A stretch of 64,000 nt of DNA, from NCBI RefSeq assembly GCF_007677725.1, contig NZ_VEDF01000017.1:1-64000 (forward strand). The letters are read 5' to 3'. The stretch is from Pseudomonas sp. URMO17WK12:I11. GTDB lineage: Bacteria; Pseudomonadota; Gammaproteobacteria; Pseudomonadales; Pseudomonadaceae. The position numbers were made by a program, and so were the translations under genes. The notes under the pieces were generated by a model that ran no database searches, was not told the origin of the DNA, and was given only the letters and a program-made list of their open reading frames with translations. Numbering within the stretch: position 1 is the first letter of the stretch; the number at the start of each line of letters is the position of its first letter. This document shows positions 36,223-45,727 of this stretch, piece by piece.

Positions 36223-37617
36223 TCAGAGCACGCCCAAGCCGCGCGCCGTGCGGTCCACCGCGCGCCGGGTCTTTTCTACCAGTTCGTCCAGCTCGGCATG
36301 ATTGGCCACCAGCGCCGGCGCCATGATCATCCGGCCTAACGTCGAGCGAATGATCACGCCCTCCTCGAAACCGTAGGTGCGACACTGCCAGGCCAGGTCG
36401 TTCTCATTGGCATAGCGCTTGCGGCTGGCCTTGTCCTCGGTGAACTGCAGCGCCGCGACCAGCCCCGCGCCCTGCACCTGGCCGATCAGCGGGTGGTTGC
36501 TGAACACCTCGCGCAGGATGCGCTGCAAGTAGGGACCTGTGTCGTCCTTGACCTGGCGCACGATGTCTTCGTCGCGCAAGGCCTTGAGGTTAGCGATGGC
36601 CACCGCCGCCGCTACTGGGTGCCCGGAGTAGGTCAGGCCGTGGGCGAATACACCGCCGCGCTCGACCAGGGCCTCGGCAATGCGCTTGCTCAGCACCAGA
36701 CCGCCCATGGGCACGTAACCGGAGGTCAGGCCCTTGGCGATCGACAGGGTGTCAGGCTCGAAGCCAAAGTACTCATGGGCGAACCATTCGCCGGTGCGAC
36801 CGAAGCCGCCAATCACCTCGTCGGCGCACAGCAGCACGTCGTACTGGCGGCAAATGCGCTGGATTTCCGGCCAGTAGCTTTCCGGCGGGAAGATCATGCC
36901 CCCCGCGCCCTGGAACGGCTCGGCGATGAACCCGGCGACGTTTTCGGCGCCCAGTTCGAGGATCTTGTCCTCCAGCTGCAAAGCGCAGCGCCGGCCGAAT
37001 TCGGCCGGGGACAGTTCACCGCCGGCGGCGTACCAATAAGGTTCATCGATGTGCGCCACATCCGGGATCAGCCCGCCCATTTCGTGCATGAATTTCATCC
37101 CGCCCAGGGCAGTCGCGGCCAGGGTCGAGCCGTGATAGCCGTTCCAGCGGCCAATCTTGATCTTCTTGCTTGGTTGCCCCACCACCTGCCAGTACCGGCG
37201 CACGGTCCGGATCAGCACCTCGTTGGCCTCGGAACCCGAGTTGGTGTAGATCGCGTGGCTATAGTGCCCGGGCAACAGGCTGAACAGCAGCTCGGAGAGC
37301 TCGATCACTGCCGGGTGGGTGGTGTGGAAGAACATGTTGTAGTACGCCAGTCGCTCCATCTGCGCGGCGGCGGCTGCGGTGAGGTCCTTGCGGCCATAGC
37401 CGAGCTGGGTGCACCAAAGGCCCGACATGCCGTCCAGGTAGCGCTTGCCGTCGCTGTCCCACAGGTGCAGGCGCTCACCGCCGACGATCACCCGTGGGCC
37501 TTCGGCGTTCAGAGCCTTCTGGTCGAGAAAAGCGTGAATATGGTGCGCGGCATCGCTGGCCTGGTAGTCGCGTGTGTCACGTTGGGCTTGAAGCTGGGCG
37601 TGGAGCGGTGCGTTCAT
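36223..37617 (-). CDS. Class III PLP aminotransferase, polyamine:pyruvate type
   Basis: The 464-residue enzyme has the class III signature. LLCADEVIGGFGRTGEWF carries the Asp contacting the PLP ring nitrogen, TLSIAKGLTSGY holds the Schiff-base lysine Lys295, and TNSGSEANE binds phosphate. YHGSTLAATALGG and the MFFHTTHPAVIELS region resemble putrescine/spermidine:pyruvate aminotransferases such as SpuC. Substrate choice is an inference. It is preceded on the same strand by a LuxR-type regulator gene 84 bases away, which could be its regulator. Confidence 0.82.
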   Translation of the reverse strand: MNAPLHAQLQAQRDTRDYQASDAAHHIHAFLDQKALNAEGPRVIVGGERLHLWDSDGKRYLDGMSGLWCTQLGYGRKDLTAAAAAQMERLAYYNMFFHTTHPAVIELSELLFSLLPGHYSHAIYTNSGSEANEVLIRTVRRYWQVVGQPSKKIKIGRWNGYHGSTLAATALGGMKFMHEMGGLIPDVAHIDEPYWYAAGGELSPAEFGRRCALQLEDKILELGAENVAGFIAEPFQGAGGMIFPPESYWPEIQRICRQYDVLLCADEVIGGFGRTGEWFAHEYFGFEPDTLSIAKGLTSGYVPMGGLVLSKRIAEALVERGGVFAHGLTYSGHPVAAAVAIANLKALRDEDIVRQVKDDTGPYLQRILREVFSNHPLIGQVQGAGLVAALQFTEDKASRKRYANENDLAWQCRTYGFEEGVIIRSTLGRMIMAPALVANHAELDELVEKTRRAVDRTARGLGVL

Positions 37618-37701
37618 TGTCGTTCTCCAGGTAAAACGCGGCGTGCAGGAGGCCCCTGCCAGGCCGCTGACAGTTGAAACGGGTCGGAGTGAGCGGCGCG
37701 T

Positions 37702-38559
37702 TCAGCGCCTTCGCAAGTAGCTTTCCAGTGGGTCCTTGCTCAGGCCTTCCTGGGCTTGGGCCAGGGAGTCGATGAACAGCGAGAACAGCTCGGACTGCTT
37801 GGCGATATCGAGCTTGGTGTAGAGGTTCTTGCGGTGGGTCTTGACCGTGTCCTCGCTGATACCCAGGCGCTCGGCCAGCGAGCGAGTGGAATGGCCGCGC
37901 AGCAGGAACTGGGCAATGCGGCATTCGCGGTCGGTCAGCAACGAGGAGCCAAAGTTGTTGAGCGCCGCATGAATCTGCCGGCCCAAGGCGCTTTCGAAAC
38001 GTCCGCCCAGGGCCTCGCCGTCCAGGTGCCCCCACTGGCGTCGCACACTGGCAACCACCCAGGGTGCCACGCACTTGAGGTCGTTGACGTGCTGGCGGTC
38101 CAGGCGCTGGGTACTGGCCAGGGCCACGGCAATGGTCAGCTGCGGGTTGAGCGGGACGATGAAATTGAGTTCGTCTTCCAGGTGAGCATGCTGGTAGAAC
38201 GCCAGGTAATACTCGCTGCGCTTGAAATGGTCAGGGGCGACATCGCTCAGGCGATAGCAGCCGGGGGCGATGTCGTCCATGCAGGCGCGATAGAACGGAC
38301 ACAGCAGGTAGTAGCCTTCGAGGTATTTGTGGATGTTGCCTTCGGGAAGCCAGGGGCCTTCGTCATCCTTTTCGAACAGGGCCGAGGGCAAGCCTTTGCG
38401 CGGGTAGAGAAAGACCGTGATGGCTTGGCAAGGGGCGATGAGCTTGAGCGCGGCGAACAGCGCCTCGACGAAAGCCGCAGTGCCCTGGGCATCGACCACC
38501 CGCGCCAGGTGCGTGTACCAGTCAGGCGATCGTAGCCGGTCTTTGCTCATCGTCGTCAT
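37702..38559 (-). CDS. LuxR-type helix-turn-helix regulator
   Basis: The 285-residue protein has a C-terminal LuxR helix-turn-helix (about residues 205-265: LTDRECRIAQFLLRGHSTRSLAERLGISEDTVKTHRKNLYTKL in parts). Its N-terminal domain of about 190 residues is not the acyl-homoserine-lactone type as far as I can see. It lies directly upstream of the aminotransferase gene on the same strand. The start could be ATG 38559 or ATG 38550. Confidence 0.8.
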   Translation of the reverse strand: MTTMSKDRLRSPDWYTHLARVVDAQGTAAFVEALFAALKLIAPCQAITVFLYPRKGLPSALFEKDDEGPWLPEGNIHKYLEGYYLLCPFYRACMDDIAPGCYRLSDVAPDHFKRSEYYLAFYQHAHLEDELNFIVPLNPQLTIAVALASTQRLDRQHVNDLKCVAPWVVASVRRQWGHLDGEALGGRFESALGRQIHAALNNFGSSLLTDRECRIAQFLLRGHSTRSLAERLGISEDTVKTHRKNLYTKLDIAKQSELFSLFIDSLAQAQEGLSKDPLESYLRRR

Positions 38560-38646
38560 CCCATGCGAGGGCTCTCATGGCAACGATTCTTGCACGCGGC
38601 AACGACGCCAGCCATCACCCTTCAGGGTGAGCGCTGCCCTGCTCAG

Positions 38647-39576
38647 CTATTTGCGCAACTGCACCCGGCCGTTGGATTCGGCACAGGCAAACACCTTGCG
38701 GATCAGCAGGTTGACGCCTGATTCGGCCAGTGACGCCTGAGCCAGGTGCTGCTCGACGCGCAGCAGGTGAAACTGCAGACGCTCAAGCACCTGCGCCTCG
38801 CCATACAACGCCAGCAAGGTCGACTTGCCTTGGTCCTGGTCGACGTCCTTGCCGCAGGAGGGGTCGGCATCGCGCAGGTCATCGTAGAGCTGAAACGCCT
38901 GCCCCAGCTCTTCGGCCAGCGAGCCCAGCGGCCCGTGCACGCCAGGGCCGGCGTTGGCTAGCCGTGCGGCCATGCTCAGCAAGGCGCTGAACAGCGCGCC
39001 GGTCTTGAGCTGGTTGGTCTCGGCAATCTGCTCGGCGGTACGTGGTCGCCCGCCTTCACGCAGGTCCTGCAATTGCCCTTTGACCAGCCCCTCGCTGCCG
39101 ATGGCCGCCGACAGCGTGCAGACCAGGTCCGTGCGCACCTGCGCCGGCACTCCCTCGAGGCCCGCCACCACGCCAAAGGCGCGGGTCAGCAGGGCGATGG
39201 CCGCCAGCACCGCCACGTCTTCACCGAAGGCCAGGTGCAACGTGGCGCGGCCACGGCGCAGGGTGGCGTCGTCCATGCACGGCAAGTCATCGAGCACCAG
39301 TGAGGCCGCATGCACCATCTCCACCGCGCAGCCCAACTCAAGGGCCGCCTGTGGGCAGCCACCCAGGCCCTGGGCGGTAAGCACCAGCAGCAAGGGACGC
39401 AGGCGCTTGCCTGGGGCCAAGGTACAGTCGCGCATGGCCGCAGCCACCAGGTCACGCTCGTGCCCTGCCACTGGCAGCAGCGCTGCCAGGCGCGCTTCGA
39501 TGGCGCCATGCAACAGGGCTAGGGCGTCAAGCGGGTCGGCATCGACGGTGTTTGGCACGTGGGCGGAAATCGTCAT
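38647..39576 (-). CDS. crtE: Geranylgeranyl diphosphate synthase
   Basis: The 309-residue trans-prenyltransferase has the first Asp-rich motif DDLPCMDD (about residues 95-102), APGKRLRPLL near residue 55 and the second motif DDLRDAD (about 236-242). The acidic spacing of the first motif (DDxxxxD) and the position opposite crt genes fit a CrtE making C20 GGPP from farnesyl-PP and IPP. It is transcribed away from fni across a 179-base shared promoter region. Confidence 0.88.
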   Translation of the reverse strand: MTISAHVPNTVDADPLDALALLHGAIEARLAALLPVAGHERDLVAAAMRDCTLAPGKRLRPLLLVLTAQGLGGCPQAALELGCAVEMVHAASLVLDDLPCMDDATLRRGRATLHLAFGEDVAVLAAIALLTRAFGVVAGLEGVPAQVRTDLVCTLSAAIGSEGLVKGQLQDLREGGRPRTAEQIAETNQLKTGALFSALLSMAARLANAGPGVHGPLGSLAEELGQAFQLYDDLRDADPSCGKDVDQDQGKSTLLALYGEAQVLERLQFHLLRVEQHLAQASLAESGVNLLIRKVFACAESNGRVQLRK

Positions 39577-39755
39577 CCTTGCCTCTTCGGTTGGCGCGGC
39601 CAGCAGGCCGCAGGTGAAAGGAACGACTGACGAGCGCCGTTGCCTGATGCTTTATCGTTTTTCAGCTTAGCTATACGAAACGGCCTGCGTTGTACAACTT
39701 GTGTATTTCACAGACCGCTCACGCCCCTCGATGATTCCCTGGCTACGGAGCCGGC
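39577..39755. promoter_or_regulatory. Divergent control region of the carotenoid genes
   Basis: The only non-coding stretch of the cluster, between crtE and fni, is AT-richer than its flanks at 39650-39710. It contains an eight-base palindrome TTGTACAA (39690-39697), with GCTATACGA 12 bases before it and TTGTGTATTTCACA after. Such a centre could bind a regulator of both directions. A MerR/CarH-type (LitR) light-responsive operator is one idea, but the motif match is not exact and no such regulator gene is in the window. Confidence 0.4.
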
Positions 39756-40802
39756 ATGAAGAAAAGCACGCTCAGTCAACGCAAGGACGACCACCTGGAC
39801 ATCGTGCTGGCAGCTGGCAAGCCCTCTCATAGCGTAGACCCTGGTTGGTCGTCGCTGCGCTTCGAACACTGCGCCTTGCCGGAGCTGGACCTGAACCAGG
39901 TCGACCTGGGCACGTCATTGTTCGGCATCAGCCTGCGCGCACCCTTGCTGATCAGCTCGATGACCGGCGGCGCCGAACGGGCTCGTTTCATCAACCAGCA
40001 CCTGGCCGAAGCCGCCCAGGCCCTGGGCATCGCCATGGGCGTGGGCTCGCAGCGGGTCAGCCTGCGCGGCGGCCACGACCAGGGCCTGACCGGCGAATTG
40101 CGGCGCCTGGCCCCGGATGTACCGCTGCTGGGCAACCTTGGTGCGGCGCAGCTGCGCGAGGCAGACGGCCTGGACCTGGCCTGCCGCGCGGTCGACAGCT
40201 TGCAGGCCGACGCCCTGATCATTCACCTCAATCCGTTGCAGGAAGCGGTGCAACCCGAAGGCGACCGGGATTGGCGGGGCATCCTCGAACGCATCGAGGC
40301 CCTGGCCACGCGACTGCCGGTGCCGCTGCTGGTCAAGGAGGTCGGCGCGGGCATTTCGCCGAGCGTGGCCCGTGCGTTGTGCGATGCTGGAGTGACCATG
40401 ATCGACATCGCCGGGGCCGGTGGCACCAGTTGGGCGGCGGTCGAGGCCGAGCGTGCCGAAAGCGCTGCCGACCGAGCGGTGGCCATGGCCTTCAGCGATT
40501 GGGGCATCCCCACCGCCCACTGCCTGCTGGCGGTACGCCGAGCAGTGCCTGAGGTAGGCCTGATTGCCTCTGGTGGCGTGCGCAACGGCATCGATGCGGC
40601 CAAGGCGATTCGCCTGGGGGCTGACGTGGTGGGCCAGGCCGCAGGCGTGCTGAATGCAGCGATCACCAGCACCGAAGCGGCCATGGAGCACTTCGAGGTC
40701 ATCGTGCGGCAATTGCGCATCGCCTGTTTCTGCACCGGCTCCAGCAACCTCGCGCAGCTGCGCCGGGCGCGCCTGCTGCCGACCAGCCTGACGCCGCCAT
40801 GA
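39756..40802 (+). CDS. fni: FMN-dependent isopentenyl-diphosphate delta-isomerase (type II)
   Basis: The 348-residue TIM-barrel enzyme has the type II IDI motifs: QRKDDHLDIV at the start, LISSMTGGAERA, GVGSQR (about residues 94-99), NLGAAQL, LIIHLNPLQEAVQPEGD, LLVKEVGAGIS, and the glycine-rich phosphate site IASGGVRNGIDAAKAI near the end. It interconverts IPP and DMAPP with reduced FMN, increasing precursor for CrtE. The gene leads the crtX-Y-I-B operon, and its stop overlaps crtX (ATGA). Confidence 0.9.
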   Translation: MKKSTLSQRKDDHLDIVLAAGKPSHSVDPGWSSLRFEHCALPELDLNQVDLGTSLFGISLRAPLLISSMTGGAERARFINQHLAEAAQALGIAMGVGSQRVSLRGGHDQGLTGELRRLAPDVPLLGNLGAAQLREADGLDLACRAVDSLQADALIIHLNPLQEAVQPEGDRDWRGILERIEALATRLPVPLLVKEVGAGISPSVARALCDAGVTMIDIAGAGGTSWAAVEAERAESAADRAVAMAFSDWGIPTAHCLLAVRRAVPEVGLIASGGVRNGIDAAKAIRLGADVVGQAAGVLNAAITSTEAAMEHFEVIVRQLRIACFCTGSSNLAQLRRARLLPTSLTPP

Positions 40803-42076
40803 GCCACTTCGCGCTGATCGCGCCGCCCTACCCCAGCCACTTCGCGGCATTCCAGGCGCTGGCCGGCCAGTTGCTCGCGCGCGGCCATCAAGTCAGCTTC
40901 CTGCACCAGGCCCAGGCGCAGCGCTGGGTCAGTGACCGGCGTGTCGGCTTCTACCCGGTCGGTGACGGTTTGCTGCCGGTCGACAACCTCGACCAGGCCC
41001 TGCGTCTGGCGGCCAACCCGTCCGGCCCCTTGCGCCTGCACCGGCTGATCCGGCAACTCGCGGCCACCACGCAGATGCTCTGCGAGACCCTGCCGCCGGC
41101 GTTGCGCATGCATCAGGTCGATGCGGTGCTGTGCGACCAGATGGAGCCGGCTGGCGCGTTGGCTGCCGAGATCTGCGCACTACCCTGGGTGTCGGTGGCC
41201 TGCGCCCTGCCGATCAACCGCGAGGCCGGCCTGCCGTTACCGGTCATGCCCTTCGCCCATGGTTTGCACCCGCGCTGGTACGACGGCAGCGCTCAGGTGC
41301 ACGACTGGTTGATGAAGCCGGTGCAGCAGGTGCTCGAACGTACCTGCAGCCAGCATGGCCTGGCGCCACGTCGCGCGGCCCATGAATGCTTGTCGCCACT
41401 GGCCGAGCTGAGCCAGACCCTGCACGCGTTGGATTTTCCGCGCCAGGGGCTGCCCGCGCATTTCCATGCGGTAGGCCCATTGCGCGGCAACGCGGTGCAG
41501 GCGCCGCCGAGCTGGGCAGCAACAAGCGGCAAGCCGCTGGTATTCGCCAGCCTCGGCACCCTGCAGGGGCACCGTTTCGATATTTTCACGCGGATCGCCA
41601 AAGCGTGCCGCTTGCTCGACGTGGACCTCCTGCTGGCCCATTGCGGCGGCCTCGACCAGGCGCAACAGCAGCGCTTGCGCGAACTGGGCGCCACCTATGT
41701 GACCGATTTTGCCCCGCAGCAATGGGCAGTGCAGCAGGCCGATGTGGTGGTCTGCCACGGCGGGCTGAACACCGTGCTCGATGCGGTGGCCAGCCACACC
41801 GCGCTGCTGGTCATGCCGATTGCCTTCGACCAGCACGGCGTCGCGGCGCGGGTACGGCATCATGGCCTGGGCCTGACCCTGTCCAGGCGCGCCAGCGTTG
41901 CCAGCATCGGCGCCGCGCTGCGCGACCTGCTGGGGCAGCGGCGACACGGCAACGTTGCGCTGGAACACGAACTCAAGCATTGCGGCGGCGCGGCAAAAGC
42001 CGCCGATATCATCGAGGCGGCCGTCAGCGGCGGGCGCCCAGTCCTGCGGGAGGCAGACGCTTGCAGTATGACCTGA
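40799..42076 (+). CDS. crtX: Zeaxanthin glucosyltransferase
   Basis: The 425-residue GT1-family enzyme starts ALIAPPYPSHFAAFQALAGQL and has the UDP-sugar-binding C-terminal block FAPQQWAVQQADVVVCHGGLNT followed by MPIAFDQHGVAARV. The position between fni and crtY fits CrtX of Pantoea-type clusters, which attaches glucose to the hydroxyls of zeaxanthin. It overlaps fni by four bases and crtY by 16 bases, so the operon is tightly coupled. Confidence 0.87.
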   Translation: MSHFALIAPPYPSHFAAFQALAGQLLARGHQVSFLHQAQAQRWVSDRRVGFYPVGDGLLPVDNLDQALRLAANPSGPLRLHRLIRQLAATTQMLCETLPPALRMHQVDAVLCDQMEPAGALAAEICALPWVSVACALPINREAGLPLPVMPFAHGLHPRWYDGSAQVHDWLMKPVQQVLERTCSQHGLAPRRAAHECLSPLAELSQTLHALDFPRQGLPAHFHAVGPLRGNAVQAPPSWAATSGKPLVFASLGTLQGHRFDIFTRIAKACRLLDVDLLLAHCGGLDQAQQQRLRELGATYVTDFAPQQWAVQQADVVVCHGGLNTVLDAVASHTALLVMPIAFDQHGVAARVRHHGLGLTLSRRASVASIGAALRDLLGQRRHGNVALEHELKHCGGAAKAADIIEAAVSGGRPVLREADACSMT

Positions 42077-43227
42077 TCCTGATCGGTGCCGGCCTTGCCA
42101 ACGGCTTGCTCGCCTGGCGCCTGCAGCAATTGCGCCCCGAGCTCAGCGTGCTGTGCCTGGAGCAAGAGGCTCAAGCCGGTGGTAACCATACCTGGTCATT
42201 CCATGAAAGCGACCTCGATGCCACCCAGCAGCGCTGGCTGGCACCCTTGGTGGTCAAGCGCTGGCCGGCTTATCACGTGCATTTTCCCGCGTTCTCGCGG
42301 CGCCTGCACGGCGGCTACGCCAGCATCACCAGCGAGCGTTTCGCCGAGGTGCTCGGTCAGGCGCTGGGCGCGGCGCTACGCACCGGCTGCAGCGTCGTCG
42401 AGGTCGGGCGTCAGCGCGTCACCCTGGCCAGTGGCGAGCAACTGCAGGCGCGCATCGTCATCGATGGGCGCGGTGGCCAAGCCAGCCCCCACCGGGTGCT
42501 CGGTCAGCAGGCATTTCTCGGTCAGCTGCTACGCTTGCACGCGCCCCACGGCCTGCAGGAACCGATCGTGATGGATGCTCGCGTGCCCCAAGGTGAAGGC
42601 TACCGCTTCGTCTACCTGCTGCCGTTCAGCGACGACACCGTGCTGGTCGAAGACACCCATTATGTCGACCAACACGCGCCCAGCGCCGAGTGCATGCGCG
42701 AACACATCGCGCTGTACCTGCAACAGCGCGGCTGGCACGTTGCGCAATGCCTGCGCGAGGAACAGGGCGTGCTGCCGATCACCCTGGCGGAGGACTTCGA
42801 CGCTTGGTGGGCAACGCTCGACGGGCCGCTGGTGTCAGGGCTACGGGCCGGTCTGTTTCACTGCACCACCGGCTACTCATTGCCCGATGCCGTGCGCCTG
42901 GCCGACTGGCTGGTGGCGCAGCCGCTGGACGACCCCGCCCAATTGCGCCAGGCGCTCGGCCGTTATTTGCGCGGCCGCTGGCAGCAACAACGCTTCTACC
43001 GGCTGCTCAACCGCATGCTGTTTCTGGCCGGCCGGCCCAATCAGCGCTGGCAGGTGATGCAACGCTTCCAGCAACTGCCAGCGCCGCTGATCGCCCGCTT
43101 CTATGCCGGCCACAGCCACTGGCGCGACCGTCTGCGCATTCTCAGCGGCAAGCCCCCTGTGCCGGTCGGCCAGGCCGTGCACGCCGCGCTGCGTTATTCC
43201 CCAAGCGATTTCAAGGAGCGTGCATGA
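42061..43227 (+). CDS. crtY: Lycopene beta-cyclase
   Basis: The 388-residue flavoprotein begins with the dinucleotide fold YDLILIGAGLANGLLAWRL and has EAQAGGNHTWSFHESDLD and IVIDGRGGQASP, both typical of CrtY, with a C-terminal YSLPDAVRLADWL region. The start is TTG 42061: GGGAGG lies seven bases upstream and the first residues already belong to the flavin fold, while longer frames run through crtX. It cyclises both ends of lycopene to give beta-carotene at the membrane. Confidence 0.88.
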   Translation: MQYDLILIGAGLANGLLAWRLQQLRPELSVLCLEQEAQAGGNHTWSFHESDLDATQQRWLAPLVVKRWPAYHVHFPAFSRRLHGGYASITSERFAEVLGQALGAALRTGCSVVEVGRQRVTLASGEQLQARIVIDGRGGQASPHRVLGQQAFLGQLLRLHAPHGLQEPIVMDARVPQGEGYRFVYLLPFSDDTVLVEDTHYVDQHAPSAECMREHIALYLQQRGWHVAQCLREEQGVLPITLAEDFDAWWATLDGPLVSGLRAGLFHCTTGYSLPDAVRLADWLVAQPLDDPAQLRQALGRYLRGRWQQQRFYRLLNRMLFLAGRPNQRWQVMQRFQQLPAPLIARFYAGHSHWRDRLRILSGKPPVPVGQAVHAALRYSPSDFKERA

Positions 43228-44714
43228 ACAACGCAAAAACCGCCGTGGTGGTCGGCGCCGGCCTCGGCGGCCTGGCCTTGGCGATCCGCCTGCAGGCGTC
43301 GGGCATCCGCACCACGCTGCTGGAGCGCCGCGACCAGCCTGGCGGGCGCGCCTATGTCTATCGCGACCAAGGTTTCACCTTCGATGCAGGCCCCACCGTG
43401 ATCACCGATCCGTCGGCCATCGAGGCGCTGTTCACCCAGGCCGGGCGGCCTATGGGCGACTATCTCGAATTGCTGCCGGTCAGCCCGTTCTACCGGCTGT
43501 GCTGGGAAGACGGCCGCGCGTTCGACTACGGCAATGACCAGCAGGACCTGGAGCGCCAGATCGCCACCTTCGCCCCCGCTGATGTCGAGGGCTACCGGCG
43601 ATTTCTCGCCTACTCGCGCGCGGTACTGGATGAAGGCTACATCAAGCTTGGCGCGGTGCCGTTCCTGTCGTTTCGCGACATGCTGCATGCCGGCCCGCAG
43701 TTGGCGCGATTGCAAGCCTGGCGCAGTGTCTACGACATGGTCGCCAAGTACATCAGCGACGACCAGTTGCGTCAGGCATTCTCGTTCCATGCCTTGCTGG
43801 TCGGCGGCAACCCGTTCGCCACCTCGTCGATCTATACCCTGATCCACGCGCTCGAGCGCCAATGGGGCGTGTGGTTCCCCAAAGGCGGCACCGGCGCGCT
43901 GGTCAATGGCATGGCCAAACTGTTCACCGACCTTGGCGGCACGCTGGAGGTGAACGCCGAGGTCGCAGCCTTCGAAACCGCAGGCAGCCGCCTGACCGGC
44001 GTGCGCACCCGTGACGGGCGCGTGTTCGCAGCCGATGCGGTGGCCTCCAACGCCGACGTGGTGCACACCTACAGCGATCTGCTGGGCCAGCACCCCCGCG
44101 GCCGGCAAGAGGGCGAACGGCTCAAGGGCAAGCGCTTCAGCAACTCGCTGTTCGTCATCCACTTTGGCCTCAAGCGCCCGCAACCGCAGTTACAGCACCA
44201 TACCGTGTGCTTTGGCCCGCGCTACCGTGAGCTGGTGCAGGAAATCTTCGACGGCCCGAAACTGCCGGACGATTTCTCCCTGTACCTGCACAGCCCCTGC
44301 GCCACCGACCCAAGCCTGGCGCCGCCGGGCTGTTCGAGCCACTACGTGTTGGCCCCGGTGCCGCACTTGGGCAATGCGCCGCTGGACTGGGGCGTCGAAG
44401 GGCCACGCTACCGCGACAAGATCCTCGATTACCTGGAGCGTCACTACATGCCTGGCCTGCGCGAAGACCTGGTGACCTGCCGCATTTTCAGCCCGCTGGA
44501 TTTCCGCGAGCAACTCAACGCCCACCTGGGCTCGGCGTTCTCGCTCGAACCGCGCCTGACGCAAAGTGCGTGGTTCCGCCCGCACAACCGCGACGCACAG
44601 CTGGCCAACCTCTATCTGGTAGGCGCCGGCACCCATCCCGGTGCTGGCGTGCCGGGCGTGATCGCCTCAGCCAAGGCTACCGCAGGGCTGATGCTCGAGG
44701 ACCTGCAAGGATGA
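43224..44714 (+). CDS. crtI: Phytoene desaturase (lycopene forming)
   Basis: The 496-residue CrtI-type enzyme has an N-terminal FAD motif VVVGAGLGGLALAIRLQASG, ERRDQPGGRAYVYRDQGFTF and the C-terminal signature YLVGAGTHPGAGVPGVIASA. It introduces four double bonds into phytoene to yield lycopene. The start overlaps the crtY stop by four bases, with AAGGAG upstream. Confidence 0.92.
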   Translation: MNNAKTAVVVGAGLGGLALAIRLQASGIRTTLLERRDQPGGRAYVYRDQGFTFDAGPTVITDPSAIEALFTQAGRPMGDYLELLPVSPFYRLCWEDGRAFDYGNDQQDLERQIATFAPADVEGYRRFLAYSRAVLDEGYIKLGAVPFLSFRDMLHAGPQLARLQAWRSVYDMVAKYISDDQLRQAFSFHALLVGGNPFATSSIYTLIHALERQWGVWFPKGGTGALVNGMAKLFTDLGGTLEVNAEVAAFETAGSRLTGVRTRDGRVFAADAVASNADVVHTYSDLLGQHPRGRQEGERLKGKRFSNSLFVIHFGLKRPQPQLQHHTVCFGPRYRELVQEIFDGPKLPDDFSLYLHSPCATDPSLAPPGCSSHYVLAPVPHLGNAPLDWGVEGPRYRDKILDYLERHYMPGLREDLVTCRIFSPLDFREQLNAHLGSAFSLEPRLTQSAWFRPHNRDAQLANLYLVGAGTHPGAGVPGVIASAKATAGLMLEDLQG

Positions 44715-45727
44715 CCGCGCCCGATCAACAGGCGCTGCTGGCGCACGCCGAGCACAGCATTGCCGTAGGCTCCAAAAGTTTCGCTGCGGCAGCGCGGCTA
44801 TTCGATGGGCAAACCCGGCGCAGCGCGGTGCTGTTGTACGCCTGGTGCCGGCACTGCGATGACGTCATCGACGGCCAGCAGGCCGGCCACGATGCCGTGG
44901 TGCTCGCGCCGGATCAGGCACGCGCGCGCCTGGTGGCGCTGCAGCAACAGACCGAAGCAGCCTGTGCTGGCGAACCGGCGCGCGATCCGGCCTTCGCGGC
45001 GCTGCGCGAAGTGGTGCGGCGCCATGCGATCCCGCGCAGCGAGCCGTTCGATCTGCTCGAGGGGTTTGCCCAGGATGTTGCCGGCCATCGTTATCACCAA
45101 CTGGATGACGTCATGGTGTACTGCTACCACGTCGCAGGCGTCGTCGGCTTGATGATGGCGCGGGTGATGGGCGTGCGTGACCCTGGCGTACTCGACCGGG
45201 CATGCGATCTGGGCCTGGCCATGCAACTCACCAACATCGCCCGCGACATCGTTGAAGACGCGCGCGTCGGGCGCTGCTACCTGCCCGAGGTATGGCTTGA
45301 CGAGCTCGGCGTACCAGGCGATGCGTTGGCCGACCCTCGGCATCGGCGTGCGGTGGCGATCATGGGCCAGCGCCTGGTGGCGGCAGCCGAACCGTACTAC
45401 GCCAGCGCCCAGGCTGGCCTGTCCGCCCTGCCCTGGCGCAGCGCCTGGGCGGTGGCTACCGCAGCGGCGGTGTACCGGCGCATCGGGCTCAAGCTGCAAC
45501 AGGCCGGCAGCCACGCCTGGGATGGCCGCTTGTCGACCAGCAAGGCCGAGAAGCTGGGGGCCATCGTCAGCGGTCTGTGGCGCTCACTGACGCGCCATCT
45601 GCATCAGTATCCGCCGCGCGCTGCGCAGTTGTGGCGGCGCCCGCTTGCGCGCGCAGCTGCTGACGCAGCTTCGCCACCGGTTGCGCATACAGAAACCCGA
45701 ACGAGACACAGCCCTCCCGCCCTTTGA
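44711..45727 (+). CDS. crtB: Phytoene synthase
   Basis: The 338-residue squalene/phytoene synthase family enzyme has SKSFAAAARLF, YAWCRHCDDVIDG (first Asp-rich motif), YHVAGVVGLMMARVMG and LGLAMQLTNIARDIVEDARVGRCYLP (second Asp motif) in order. It joins two GGPP molecules. The last 30 residues exceed the usual CrtB end and lie on DNA that codes crtZ on the other strand. It overlaps crtI by four bases. Confidence 0.92.
   Translation: MTAPDQQALLAHAEHSIAVGSKSFAAAARLFDGQTRRSAVLLYAWCRHCDDVIDGQQAGHDAVVLAPDQARARLVALQQQTEAACAGEPARDPAFAALREVVRRHAIPRSEPFDLLEGFAQDVAGHRYHQLDDVMVYCYHVAGVVGLMMARVMGVRDPGVLDRACDLGLAMQLTNIARDIVEDARVGRCYLPEVWLDELGVPGDALADPRHRRAVAIMGQRLVAAAEPYYASAQAGLSALPWRSAWAVATAAAVYRRIGLKLQQAGSHAWDGRLSTSKAEKLGAIVSGLWRSLTRHLHQYPPRAAQLWRRPLARAAADAASPPVAHTETRTRHSPPAL

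Noticed and set aside
39655..39712. Firm call of a LitR/CarH light-response operator
   Set aside because: The half-site spacing does not exactly fit the motif I remember, and no MerR/B12-type regulator lies in the window. It is kept only as a weak candidate.
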